From Nonomuraea jiangxiensis (GTDB lineage: Bacteria; Actinomycetota; Actinomycetes; Streptosporangiales; Streptosporangiaceae), in NCBI RefSeq assembly GCF_900099965.1, contig NZ_FNDJ01000023.1:104423-168422 (forward strand): 64,000 bases of DNA, read 5' to 3'. The notes under the pieces were generated by a model, which was not told where the DNA came from, did not search any database, and was given only the letters and a program-made list of their open reading frames with translations. Both the position numbers and the translations under genes were made by a program. Of the stretch, positions 1 to 8,316 are shown in pieces. Within the stretch, counting starts at the first letter, position 1. Every line of letters begins with the position of its first letter.

Positions 1-1
1 G

Positions 2-247
2 CGACTGATGTCGATGCCCGAGATCCTGGCGCATGTCGCGCTCGGGGAGATCGTGCATCCGACCGTGATGTCCACGGAGAGGTACTACCGCCACCCGGAC
101 GTGGTCACCGTGCCGATGCCCACCGAAAGGTTGTCGCGCAGTGGGCTGGTCTGGCGCACCGGCAGGCTCGGGCCTGCCGCGCAGGCCTTCGTCGCCGTGG
201 TTGAGGAACTGCTCGCCAGGACCGACGACGGTCCCGGGTCGTCCTGA
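2..247 (+). CDS. LysR-family regulator, C-terminal end (5' truncated by window)
   Basis: The reading frame is open to the left edge, so only the last ~81 residues are present. The residues VALGEIVHPT and the following prolines resemble the end of a LysR-type effector-binding domain, and the stretch after WRTGR ends in the usual C-terminal helix (AAQAFVAVVEELL). A LysR protein would bind DNA through an N-terminal winged helix that lies outside the window. Family assignment is moderate because only the tail is visible. The internal ATG at 8 is not the true start. Confidence 0.6.
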   Translation, partial: RLMSMPEILAHVALGEIVHPTVMSTERYYRHPDVVTVPMPTERLSRSGLVWRTGRLGPAAQAFVAVVEELLARTDDGPGSS

Positions 248-480
248 CCCAGGTGAGTCGCCCTCCGATCGATGAGCCGTACGACTGGCTGCTATGAGGA
301 ATCGCCGGTTGATCGACATCCGGCTGTCCCCCCACCATTGGCAGAGCCGGTCCATTGCCGACCGGACCGATAAAAGTGGGGATCTGACGCTCGGTGCGCC
401 GGCACCGCCGAACGCTTGGGCAATCTCCGTTCGGAACGCACTTCTCACTACCGCACTTATGAACCAAGAGGAGCGATCAG

Positions 481-912
481 ATGAGCCAGTCGACCCAGCA
501 GTTGGGCGTCGGCCACGTTGCCACAGTCCGGGAGTTCTTCCGGCTGCTGTCTGTCAAGGACGTGACGGGGTGGGGCACCCTGTGGCACGCGGACGCGGTG
601 ATCACGGTGCCTTACCCGCCGGAGGGATTCGCCTCGGCCATCCGTGGCAAGGAGGACATCGTCAACGGCTTCCACCACCTGATGGGCAACTTCGAGACCT
701 TCAACGCCCAAATCACCGGCATCTATCCCGCGGCCGACTCCGACGCCGTCTGTGTCGAATACCGCAACGTCGCCACCCTGATCGGCGGAACGGAATACAC
801 CAACGACAATATCGCCGTTTTCCGTTTCACCGATGGCCTGATCAGCGAATACCACGACTACTTCGATCCTCGCCGCTTCCAGGTCGTCGTGGACGCCCTG
901 CCGAAGGCCTGA
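481..912 (+). CDS. SnoaL/NTF2-like protein
   Basis: 143 aa, consistent with a single cone-shaped NTF2-like fold. The N-terminal helix (VREFFRLLSVKD) is followed by a W-x-x-LWHADAV segment typical of SnoaL-like polyketide-cyclase/ketosteroid-isomerase relatives, and the C-terminal strand FTDGLISEYHDYFDP is the usual closing strand. Such proteins act on small hydrophobic ligands, often as isomerases or hydratases; the substrate cannot be read from the sequence. An RBS (GAGGAG, 468-473) sits about 7 nt upstream of the ATG. It converges on the HxlR regulator gene that follows, so a functional link with the regulator/MFS pair is possible but unproven. Confidence 0.8.
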   Translation: MSQSTQQLGVGHVATVREFFRLLSVKDVTGWGTLWHADAVITVPYPPEGFASAIRGKEDIVNGFHHLMGNFETFNAQITGIYPAADSDAVCVEYRNVATLIGGTEYTNDNIAVFRFTDGLISEYHDYFDPRRFQVVVDALPKA

Positions 913-973
913 CGGCAAAACGCGAAACCGATCTGCCGTGGCGGGACGACCCGCTCGCCACAAGTAGCCATAT

Positions 974-1441
974 CTACTGGCGGTGGCGACCCTTCTGCAC
1001 GGAGGTCGTGTCGACGTCGGCGGGGTTGCCGCCTGAGCTGATCGGCCGAAGCTCTGGAAGCGGGAGACCACGTTCGTCGACGAGGACGGAGTGGGTCTCG
1101 TCGGGGGCGAAAGCATGGCGTTCGCCCCACTGGCGCAGGGCCACGATGACGGTGAACAGGTCGCGCCCGGCAGGGGTGAGTGTGTAGAGCTGCCGCCTGC
1201 CCGATGGCGCGGTCCGCCGGTCGAGCACGCCGCGCTCGACCAGCCGGCGGAGCCGGTCGGTGAGGATGTTGCGGGCGATGCCGGTGCGCTGCTGGAAGTC
1301 GGTGAACGCGCTCGCGCCGTCCATGGCGTCGCGGACGATGAGCAGGCTCCAACGGTCACCGATCAGGTCGAGGGTCCGCGCCACCGGGCAGGTCTGGTCG
1401 GTCCAGGTCACGTCCTCGGCATTGATCGCGGTCTGAGGCAT
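974..1441 (-). CDS. HxlR-family transcriptional regulator
   Basis: 155 aa winged-helix regulator. The family signature CPVARTLDLIGDRW lies near the N-terminus, followed by the recognition region (FTDFQQRTGIARNILTDRL) and the wing (LVERGVLDRR...YTLTPAGRDL). HxlR proteins are usually redox- or small-molecule-responsive autoregulators. The ATG at 1441 is chosen because a GGGAG RBS lies 5 nt upstream; an ATG at 1474 would add 11 residues but has a poorly placed RBS. It diverges from the MFS gene at 1527, so that transporter is its probable target (inference). Confidence 0.88.
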   Translation of the reverse strand: MPQTAINAEDVTWTDQTCPVARTLDLIGDRWSLLIVRDAMDGASAFTDFQQRTGIARNILTDRLRRLVERGVLDRRTAPSGRRQLYTLTPAGRDLFTVIVALRQWGERHAFAPDETHSVLVDERGLPLPELRPISSGGNPADVDTTSVQKGRHRQ

Positions 1442-1526
1442 CACGGCTCCCGAAGAGTTGCTGTTTGAAACCATTCTTCCGTACTCTCGAATCAGTTGCA
1501 ATGTGCTACTGATTGAGGGGGAGCGA

Positions 1527-2729
1527 GTGGGCCTGACCATTGGCCGAAGGACCTTGTTCGCCGCGACCTGCGCGGTCGCCGTCGCGAGCATCTACGCCGC
1601 GCAGCCGGTGCTCGCCCAGATCGGAAGCGATCTGGGCGTGCCGGAGGCTCACCTGGGATGGGTCGTCGCCGCCGGGCAGCTCGGCTATCTGGCGGGACTG
1701 GCCGTTCTCGTCCCGCTGGGCGACATGATCGATCGGCGCAGGCTCATGGCGGGGCACCTTCTGCTGACCGCGGCCGGTGCGGCGCTGGCCGCGACAGCCA
1801 CTCGGACCTGGGTGCTGCTTGCCGGGCTGGTGGTCGCGGGCCTGTTCGCGGTCGTCGTGCAGACGACGGTCGCCTACGCCGCCGCCCTGTCCACGCCCGA
1901 GGAACGCGGCCGCAACCTCGGCGTGGTGACCTCCGGCGTCGTCATCGGCATTCTCGGAGCACGGGTCGCGGCCGGCGCGCTGGCCGCGGTGTGGGGCTGG
2001 CGCAGCGTGTACGTCGCGCTCGCCGTGCTCCTGGTGACGTTGGCGTTCCTCGTCCTGAGAACCCTGCCGCCGGACACGCGCGCCGACCACGCCACGTATC
2101 GACAGGTGCTGACATCGCTGGGCGGACTGTTCCGCGAGCGCCTGTTCATCTCGCGCGGGCTGATCGCGTTCTTCCTGTTCGCCTCCTTCGGCACGCTGTG
2201 GAGCGGCCTGGCGCTACCGCTCGCGGCGGCCCCGTGGCATCTGAGCACGGCGCAGATCGGCCTGTTCGGCCTTGCCGGCCTGGCCGGCGCTCTCGGCGCC
2301 GCCCGGGCGGGACTCTCGGCCGACACCGGACGCGCGAGCGCCGTGACCGGCGGAGCGCTCGTCCTCCTCGCCGCCTCATGGCTGGCCATCGGGCAAGCGT
2401 CGTGGTCGCTGTGGCTCGTCGTCATCGGCGTGGTCGTGCTCGACTTCGCCGTCCAAGCCGTGCACGTGAGCAATCAGCACCTGCTCACGATGACCCACCC
2501 GCACCGCACCAGCAGCGTCATCGGCGGCTACATGATCTTCTACTCCCTCGGCTCCGCCCTCGGCGCCACCACCACGACCACCGTGTTCGCCGGCGCCGAA
2601 TGGACCGGCTCCAGCATCCTGGGCGCTGCCTTCGCGGCCTGCGCGCTCGCCGTCTGGGCATCCAGCCGCCGCGTGGCGACCGGCCCGCACCTGCCCCTGA
2701 AGGACCCGCAGCGAGCAAGCCGGCCATGA
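1527..2729 (+). CDS. MFS efflux transporter, DHA1-like
   Basis: 400 aa with about 12 hydrophobic segments, the usual size for a drug:H+ antiporter of the YnfM/sugar-efflux type. The motif between TM2 and TM3 is PLGDMIDRRRLM, a close match to the MFS motif A. The first helix contains ASIYAAQPVL, common in this subfamily. A GTG at 1527 with a GAGGGGGAG RBS is preferred over the upstream ATG at 1458, which would add a hydrophilic leader and overlap the HxlR start region. Its substrate is unknown. The divergent HxlR gene suggests induction by the exported compound (inference). Confidence 0.85.
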   Translation: MGLTIGRRTLFAATCAVAVASIYAAQPVLAQIGSDLGVPEAHLGWVVAAGQLGYLAGLAVLVPLGDMIDRRRLMAGHLLLTAAGAALAATATRTWVLLAGLVVAGLFAVVVQTTVAYAAALSTPEERGRNLGVVTSGVVIGILGARVAAGALAAVWGWRSVYVALAVLLVTLAFLVLRTLPPDTRADHATYRQVLTSLGGLFRERLFISRGLIAFFLFASFGTLWSGLALPLAAAPWHLSTAQIGLFGLAGLAGALGAARAGLSADTGRASAVTGGALVLLAASWLAIGQASWSLWLVVIGVVVLDFAVQAVHVSNQHLLTMTHPHRTSSVIGGYMIFYSLGSALGATTTTTVFAGAEWTGSSILGAAFAACALAVWASSRRVATGPHLPLKDPQRASRP

Positions 2730-2868
2730 CCCCCGGACTCCATGCCGGCGGGCACCGGCCTGGGCCCGCGTCGACGCCTGCCGGCGCTGTGCCGCTCTGG
2801 TGGAGTCCGGCGACTACGCGGCTCTGGGCGAGGTGATGAGCGGTGTCGCTGGGGCAATCGGGCCTTCT

Positions 2869-3438
2869 TCAGGCCTTGAAGCCGGCCAGCAGACCGTCCA
2901 GCGCCGACTTGATGCGGTCGGCGGTCACCTCGCCGGCGCGGAGACGGTGGGCCAGCAGGGGAGCGGCCAGCGGGGCCAGGAGGGCGTCCGCCAGGCAGAA
3001 GGCGTCGGCGTCCGGGTCGACCTGGGCGATGAGCATCGTCAGGTGGCTGTGGTAGAGATCGTACGCGGCGCCGAACCGGGCCAGCGGGGTCGCCGTCTCG
3101 GCCATGACCAGCAGGTCGAGCTGGGCCGTGGTGCGGTCGACCAAGGCATGCAGGAAGGCCCGGATCCGGGTGAGGCCGGGCGCGCCGGGGCCCAGCGGTG
3201 GCGGCCCTTCGATGAACGCCGCCTGGAACTCCCGCTCGCGCTCGTCGATCAGCGCGTACGCGAGCCCTGACCGGTCGCCGAAGCGGCGGTAGAGCGTGCC
3301 CACTCCGACGCCGGCCGCGGTGGCCACGTCCGCCATCGCGAGGGCTTCGACGCCGCGGGCCGCGACGATCTCGCCGGCCGCGGTGAGGATCTTGGCGCGG
3401 TTGCGGGCGGCGTCCGCCCTTTCGCGCTTCGCGCCCAT
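2869..3438 (-). CDS. TetR-family regulator
   Basis: 189 aa. The N-terminal helix-turn-helix (ILTAAGEIVAARGVEALAMADVATAAGVGVGTLYRRFGDR) is textbook TetR; the remainder is a helical ligand/dimerisation domain. A GGAGG RBS precedes the ATG. It diverges from the SDR/SMR gene pair, and the shared intergenic region carries two CGGAA-N4-TTCCG elements (see the operator entry), so it most likely represses that pair and possibly itself (inference). The inducing ligand is unknown. Confidence 0.9.
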   Translation of the reverse strand: MGAKRERADAARNRAKILTAAGEIVAARGVEALAMADVATAAGVGVGTLYRRFGDRSGLAYALIDEREREFQAAFIEGPPPLGPGAPGLTRIRAFLHALVDRTTAQLDLLVMAETATPLARFGAAYDLYHSHLTMLIAQVDPDADAFCLADALLAPLAAPLLAHRLRAGEVTADRIKSALDGLLAGFKA

Positions 3439-3542
3439 TGACCACCTCCTTCGGGCCGGACGTCAGCCTAACGGAACTCGGTTCGCTTCTCCCTCAGGCG
3501 TCCTGGCCACGGGCGCGGCCCCACCATGGCCCAGCCGACGCC

Positions 3543-3589
3543 TTGACATCCGGAACGGATTCCGCTTCGATTAAGCGGAATTGATTCCG
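3543..3589. promoter_or_regulatory. Promoter and paired operator for TetR/SDR region
   Basis: TTGACA (3543-3548) is a perfect -35 box for the rightward SDR gene. Two 14-bp elements of the form CGGAA-N4-TTCCG lie at 3551-3564 and 3576-3589, and together they create a larger inverted repeat with 9-bp arms (3559-3567 and 3573-3581). They cover the expected -10 region, the normal position for repression by TetR. The elements are seen directly; the protein assignment is inference. Confidence 0.6.
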
Positions 3590-3614
3590 ATTAATCGCCG
3601 GACGGAGAACACGC

Positions 3615-4346
3615 ATGGCACGCAGAGTCGCCCTCGTCACCGGAGGCAGCCGGGGGATCGGAGCCGCGATCGCCAGACGACTGGCGAGCGACGGCATGGA
3701 CGTGGGGATCACCTACGAGCACGCCGTTCACCGCGCCGCCGAGACCGTCGCGGCCGTCAAAGCCGTGGGCGCGCGAGGGACGGCGGTCGCCGCTCCGGCA
3801 ACCGACCCGGCCGCGCTGGCCGGCGCCGTGGACCACGTCGTGGCCACATTCGGACGGCTGGACGTCCTGGTGAACAACGCGGGCATCGCCGTCTACGGCC
3901 CCCTGGAGGCCGTGACGCTGGAGGACCTCGACCGGGCGCTCGCCGTACACGTACGCGCGTGCTTCGTGCTCGCCCAGGCCGCAGTCCGGCACATGGGAGA
4001 GGGCGGCAGGGTGATCAACATCGGCAGCAGCCTGGCCGAGCGCGTCCCCTACCCGGGCTGGACCTTGTACGCGATGAGCAAATCGGCGCTGAGCGGCCTC
4101 ACCAAGGGCCTCGCCCGCGACCTCGGCCCACGGGGCATCACGGCCAACCTCGTTCACCCCGGCTCGACCGACACCGAAATGAACCCCGCCGACGGGCCGG
4201 ACGCCGAAGAGGAGCGCCAGTACACGGCCCTGAACCGGTACTGCACTCCTGACGACATCGCCGCCACGGTGGCACACCTCGCCGGAGACGGAGGCCGCAA
4301 CATCACCGGCGCGGCCATCGCCGTCGACGCCGGCACGACCGCGTAA
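3615..4346 (+). CDS. SDR-family oxidoreductase
   Basis: 243 aa classical short-chain dehydrogenase/reductase. It has the NAD(P) glycine motif TGGSRGIG near residue 9, the NNAG motif, a Ser in GSSLAERVPY, and the catalytic YAMSK tetrad element. Family members reduce ketones or oxidise alcohols using NADPH/NADH; no substrate can be inferred. GGAGAA precedes the ATG. The SMR transporter starts 5 bp after its stop, so the two are very likely co-transcribed and controlled by the divergent TetR protein. Confidence 0.9.
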   Translation: MARRVALVTGGSRGIGAAIARRLASDGMDVGITYEHAVHRAAETVAAVKAVGARGTAVAAPATDPAALAGAVDHVVATFGRLDVLVNNAGIAVYGPLEAVTLEDLDRALAVHVRACFVLAQAAVRHMGEGGRVINIGSSLAERVPYPGWTLYAMSKSALSGLTKGLARDLGPRGITANLVHPGSTDTEMNPADGPDAEEERQYTALNRYCTPDDIAATVAHLAGDGGRNITGAAIAVDAGTTA

Positions 4347-4351
4347 CCGCG

Positions 4352-4669
4352 ATGGCCTGGCTGCTGCTCATCGGAGCCGCCCTGCTGGAGATCGTCTGGG
4401 CCACGGCCCTGGAGCGCTCCGACGGCTTCACCCGGCCGTGGCCGTCGGTCCTCGGCGTGACCGCCGCGGCGCTGAGCTTCGTCCTGCTCTCGTTCGCCCT
4501 GCGCCAGTTGCCGATGGGCACCGCCTACGCGGTGTGGGTCGGGATCGGCGCGGTCGGCGTGGCCGCCGTCGGCATCCTCGTCCTGGGCGAAAGCGTCGCA
4601 CCGCTCCGGCTGGCATGTCTGGGTCTGATCCTCGCCGGAGTCATCGGGCTGCGGCTCCTGACCGAGTAA
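4352..4669 (+). CDS. SMR-family multidrug/guanidinium efflux protein
   Basis: 105 aa with four hydrophobic helices, the exact size of EmrE/SugE (Gdx) proteins. The essential membrane glutamate is present in helix 1 (ALLEIVWATALE), and the GTAYAVWVGIGAVG segment is the conserved TM3 region. The family functions as an antiparallel dimer exchanging protons for cationic drugs or guanidinium. The W and the WVGIGAVG motif resemble both Gdx and QacE-like members, so the substrate class is open. It sits 5 bp behind the SDR gene in a presumed operon. Confidence 0.88.
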   Translation: MAWLLLIGAALLEIVWATALERSDGFTRPWPSVLGVTAAALSFVLLSFALRQLPMGTAYAVWVGIGAVGVAAVGILVLGESVAPLRLACLGLILAGVIGLRLLTE

Positions 4670-4796
4670 GGCGCGACCGGCGCCGCGCCCGTCGCATCGA
4701 CTCGCCAACCGGTAAGGCGGGGTCGTCGTCGTGTGGCCCGGCAGCGAGCAGATCGCCGGAGACCGGGTGACCCCATCGACCGTTAGGATCGTCCGC

Positions 4797-5741
4797 GTGG
4801 ACCTGGACGACATCGCCGCCCGGCTCGGGGTATCCGTCGAGGACGTCGAGCGCGTGCACCGGCTCGCCGGCGACCGGCCGTCGGCTCCGCTGCCGGCCAA
4901 GGCCGACGCGCCCGCCATCCTCGACCGGCTCGCGGTGCGGCCGGACGACGCCGACGAGATCATGGCGGGCTGGCCCGACCCGGACTCTCCCCTGTGGACT
5001 CCGGAGCTGCGCTGGCTGCTCGACCGCTCGATCGCCCTGGTCCGTGCCGATCTCGGGGGCTATGGCTGGCTGTCGCCCGGTCCGGAGCTGCCGCGCGAGC
5101 GGGGCCCAGCCTGGCGGCATCTCTACGTGTACACGTACCTGGCCCTGGTCGACGTCGTCACGGGATACCACCGCGACCACGGCATCGCCGACGCCGTGAC
5201 GTGGTCGACCCTCGCGGACCTGGGCCGCAACCTCGCGATCGACCGGCGGATGCGCCGCGAGGGCTGGCCGGTCATGCAGAGCTGGCTGACGCTGCACGCG
5301 CGCGGCGGCATCTACGAGCTGGGCCGGCTGCAGCACCACCGCGGCGGCACCGCCATCAACCTGCACATCCCCGAGTCGGGGCCGATGACCCCGGAGGCGG
5401 TCGAGGCGTCGCTCGACGAGGCCCGCGCGTTCTTCCCGCATCACTTTCCCGACGAGTGCTACACAACGTTCACCTGCGGCTCGTGGCTCCTCGACCCGCA
5501 ACTGCTGGAATACCTGCCCGAGGACTCCAACATCGTCCGGTTCCAGCGCAGGTTCGAGCTGGAGCCCTACGAGGAGCCGGAAGGGGTGGACGCCGACGTC
5601 GAGGTGCTGCGGTTCGTGTTCCGCACCCTGACCACGCCGCTCGACCAGCTGCCGCGCCGTACCGCGCTCCAGCGCGCGATCATCGACCACCTGAAGGCCG
5701 GCCGCCACTGGCAGGTCCGCCGCGGCAGCTTCCCGATCTAG
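4797..5741 (+). CDS. NAT_N/GNAT_C-type acyltransferase-domain protein
   Basis: 314 aa. The layout matches actinobacterial proteins with an N-terminal N-acyltransferase-like half (about residues 1-130) and a GNAT-like C-terminal half (about 135-290). Supporting segments include LHIPESGPMTPEAV, FFPHHFPDE and TFTCGSWLLDP in the C-terminal half. Function of these proteins is not established; acyl transfer from acyl-CoA is implied by fold only. The GTG at 4797 is chosen because a TAGGAT -10-like box ends 7 nt upstream, suggesting a leaderless mRNA. An ATG at 4731 would add 22 unlikely residues. It converges on the epoxide hydrolase gene. Confidence 0.7.
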   Translation: MDLDDIAARLGVSVEDVERVHRLAGDRPSAPLPAKADAPAILDRLAVRPDDADEIMAGWPDPDSPLWTPELRWLLDRSIALVRADLGGYGWLSPGPELPRERGPAWRHLYVYTYLALVDVVTGYHRDHGIADAVTWSTLADLGRNLAIDRRMRREGWPVMQSWLTLHARGGIYELGRLQHHRGGTAINLHIPESGPMTPEAVEASLDEARAFFPHHFPDECYTTFTCGSWLLDPQLLEYLPEDSNIVRFQRRFELEPYEEPEGVDADVEVLRFVFRTLTTPLDQLPRRTALQRAIIDHLKAGRHWQVRRGSFPI

Positions 5742-5777
5742 CCAGGGCTCCTCGCCGGTCCGGCCGATGCCGGCGGG

Positions 5778-6914
5778 TCAGCGGACCAGCCGGAAGAACG
5801 TGCGGATGTCGGTGACCAGCAGGTCCGGTGCCTCCATCGCGGCGAAGTGGCCGCCCCGGTCGAACTCCGACCAGTGGAGTACGTTGTGCTCGCGCTCGGC
5901 GATGCGGCGGATCGCGGCGTCGCCCGGGAAGACCGCCACCCCGGTGGGAACCTCGGACTTCTCGACGGGCTGACCCCAGTCGGCCGCGCCCTCCTTGTAG
6001 AGGCGGGCGGACGACCCCGCGGTGCCGGTGAGCCAGTAGATGGTGACGTCGGTGAGCATCTGGTCGCGGTCCACGGCCTCTTCGGGGAGGTCGTGGGCGG
6101 GGTCGGTCCACTCCTTGAACTTCTCCACGATCCAGGCCAGCTGGCCGGCGGGGGAGTCATGCAGGCCGAAGGCGAGCGTCTGCGGGCGGGTCGACTGGAT
6201 CATGGCGTAACCCGAGCTGTCCTGGTCGGTGTAGAGGGCCAGCCGGGCCTGCTCCGCCTCCGTGAGGCCCTCCAGTTCGTCAGGCTGGAAGGTCGGGAAG
6301 CCCAGGGCGCCGTTGACGTGCACGCCGATGACCTTGTCCGGTGCGACACGGCCGAGTTCGGGGGAGACCACTGCGCCGGTGTCGCCTCCCTGGGCGCCGT
6401 ACCGGTCGTAGCCGAGGCGGCTCATCAGCTCGGCCCAGGCGCGGGCCACCCGGCGCGGGCTCCAGCCGGTCTCGCGGGTGGGGCCGGAGAACCCGAAGCC
6501 GGGCAGGGAGGGCGCCACCACATGGAAGGCGTCGGCCGGGTCGCCGCCGTGGGCGCCGGGGTCGGTGAGCGGGCCGATGATCTTCATGAACTCGGCGATC
6601 GAACCGGGCCAGCCGTGCGTGAGGATCAGCGGGATCGCGTCCGGCTCGGGGGAGCGGACGTGCAGGAAGTGGATGTTCTGGCCGTCGATCTCGGTGGTGA
6701 ACTGCGGGTACTCGTTGAGCGCCGTCTCGTGCTTGCGCCAGTCGTACGCCGTCTGCCAGTACTCCGCCAGTTCCTTCGCATATGAGGAGGGGACGCCGTA
6801 CGACCAGCCGGTGCCGGGCAGCTCGTCCGGCCAGCGGGTGCGGGCCAGACGGTCGCGGAGGTCGTCCAGGTCGGCCTGCGGGATGTCGATGCGGAACGGG
6901 TTGATTTTCGTCAT
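5778..6914 (-). CDS. Epoxide hydrolase, EHN-domain alpha/beta hydrolase (copy 1)
   Basis: 378 aa. The N-terminal EHN segment (PFRIDIPQADLDDLRDRL) precedes an alpha/beta-hydrolase core with the oxyanion motif HGWPGS and the nucleophile elbow GGDTGA, where Asp is the expected nucleophile. SLPGFGFSGP and the terminal DRGGHFAAMEAP (catalytic His) complete the pattern. The family opens epoxides to diols. ATG 6914 is preferred; a GTG two codons upstream is possible. It diverges from a WYL regulator, and an equivalent pair lies at 48.5-50.6 kb. Confidence 0.88.
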   Translation of the reverse strand: MTKINPFRIDIPQADLDDLRDRLARTRWPDELPGTGWSYGVPSSYAKELAEYWQTAYDWRKHETALNEYPQFTTEIDGQNIHFLHVRSPEPDAIPLILTHGWPGSIAEFMKIIGPLTDPGAHGGDPADAFHVVAPSLPGFGFSGPTRETGWSPRRVARAWAELMSRLGYDRYGAQGGDTGAVVSPELGRVAPDKVIGVHVNGALGFPTFQPDELEGLTEAEQARLALYTDQDSSGYAMIQSTRPQTLAFGLHDSPAGQLAWIVEKFKEWTDPAHDLPEEAVDRDQMLTDVTIYWLTGTAGSSARLYKEGAADWGQPVEKSEVPTGVAVFPGDAAIRRIAEREHNVLHWSEFDRGGHFAAMEAPDLLVTDIRTFFRLVR

Positions 6915-6977
6915 GCCCACGACGTTAGGGGCCGGTTAGGTCGAGTTCGGTCCTAGGTTGCGGGCAACATGGGGAGC

Positions 6978-7958
6978 ATGCTGGAGACCTCGGCTCGACT
7001 GCTCAGATTGTTGTCCCTCCTGCAGACCCATCGGGACTGGTCCGGCGCGGAGCTGGCGGAGCGGCTCGGTGTCACGATGCGAACCGTACGGCGGGATGTG
7101 GACCGGCTACGGGAACTGGGCTATCCCGTGCACGCCACGGCCGGCACGCCGGGTTACCGGCTCGGCGCCGGGTCCGACCTGCCTCCGCTGCTGCTCGATG
7201 ACGACGAGGCGGTCGCGGTCGCGGTGGGGCTGAGGACGGCCGCCGGCGGCACGGTCGCCGGAATCGAGGAGACGTCCGTACGGGCGCTCGCGAAGCTCGA
7301 ACGGGTGCTGCCCTCGCGGCTGCGGCACCGCGTTCACGCGCTGCAGTCGATGACCGTGCCCATGACAGGGGCCGCGGTGCCGGTGGACCCCGAGGTGTTG
7401 ACCGCCATCGCCGCGGCCTGCCGAGATCACGAGGGGCTGCGGTTCGACTACCGGTCGCACGAGGGTCAGGAGAGCCGCCGTTCAGCCGAGCCGCATCGGC
7501 TCGTGCATTCGGGGCGCCGCTGGTATCTCGTGGGCTGGGACATCGACAAGGAGGACTGGCGGACGTATCGGGTCGACCGGCTACGTCTGAGGACGCCGAA
7601 CGGGCCGCGTTTCGTCCCCCGGGACCCGCCCGACGAGGACCTCGCCGCCTACATGTCCCGGGCTCTCTCCAGTGCTCCATACCGCTATCAGGCGCGCTTC
7701 ACCATGCATGCCCCGGCGGAGGTCGTGGCCGGGCACATGCCGCCGACGACGGGAACGGTGGAGCCCGTCGACGCGGAGACCTGCGTCCTCCAGTGCGGCG
7801 CGAACAACCTCGACGAGATCGTCGTGTGGATCGCTCTGATGGACATCGGATTCGAGGTGCACGACCCGCCGGAGCTGGTCGAGCGGATCGGGGTCATGGC
7901 CGACCGCCTTCGAGCGGCATCGGGAACCGTGGGCGACGTCGGCCGCCCGCCCGGCTGA
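6978..7958 (+). CDS. YafY-type HTH/WYL-domain regulator (copy 1)
   Basis: About 326 aa. An HTH_11 domain (residues 1-60, ELAERLGVTMRTVRRDVDRL) is followed by a WYL domain (about 140-225; residues W, Y, L occur in GRRWYLVGWD) and a WCX-like C-terminal domain. WYL proteins sense ligands, often nucleic-acid-related. Start at 6978 matches the start of the paralogue at 49444; ATG 6969 is an alternative 9 nt after a TAGGTT box. It is divergent from epoxide hydrolase copy 1 and probably controls it (inference). Confidence 0.88.
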   Translation: MLETSARLLRLLSLLQTHRDWSGAELAERLGVTMRTVRRDVDRLRELGYPVHATAGTPGYRLGAGSDLPPLLLDDDEAVAVAVGLRTAAGGTVAGIEETSVRALAKLERVLPSRLRHRVHALQSMTVPMTGAAVPVDPEVLTAIAAACRDHEGLRFDYRSHEGQESRRSAEPHRLVHSGRRWYLVGWDIDKEDWRTYRVDRLRLRTPNGPRFVPRDPPDEDLAAYMSRALSSAPYRYQARFTMHAPAEVVAGHMPPTTGTVEPVDAETCVLQCGANNLDEIVVWIALMDIGFEVHDPPELVERIGVMADRLRAASGTVGDVGRPPG

Positions 7959-8090
7959 GAGGTCGGCGGGCGTCGCCGATGCGGCTCCAGGGCGGTCACG
8001 TCGGTTATGGCCGCCTGCCTGGCCGCCCTTCGAAAACCCTTTCCAACCTCCTCCACGGCAACCGACGGCTGTCTACCGGCCCTTCCGCCA

Positions 8091-8143
8091 TTGACAGCGC
8101 CACCGGATTCTTCTACGTTTCGAAAACCTTTTAGGTTGTTTCG
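8091..8143 (+). promoter_or_regulatory. Promoter and operator of glycosidase locus
   Basis: TTGACA (8091-8096) and TACGTT (8114-8119) are separated by 17 bp, a near-ideal housekeeping promoter. Directly downstream an imperfect inverted repeat runs from CGAAAACCT (8121-8129) to AGGTTGTTTCG (8133-8143). CGAAA/TTTCG half-sites are typical of LacI-family regulators of plant-polysaccharide genes in actinomycetes, so a repressor site over the transcription start is inferred. A related TTCGAAAACC sequence occurs about 90 bp upstream. Confidence 0.6.
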
Positions 8144-8220
8144 GACGCCATGTCGCGACATATCGGAGGGAGAAGCAGTGAAGCGGCCGGGACACTCGTG
8201 TGCCCGCGTTCCCACGCATT

Positions 8221-8234
8221 TGTTAGCGCTCACA
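8221..8234. promoter_or_regulatory. LacI-type operator TGTTAGCGCTCACA
   Basis: The 14-bp site differs by one base from the perfect palindrome TGTTAGCGCTAACA, which is the form commonly seen for LacI/GalR regulators with a central CG. It lies between the promoter and the start of the first glycosidase gene. In actinomycetes such sites are frequent before arabinose- and galactose-polymer genes (family knowledge), which would fit the GH43 gene here. No LacI regulator gene is in the window. Confidence 0.6.
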
Positions 8235-8316
8235 TTCAACTTGGCCCCTCCCGCGCCAGGACGGCCCCAGCGCCGCCGGCCGGTTGACCAGACCCCCTTG
8301 CCACCAGGAGGCGTAA

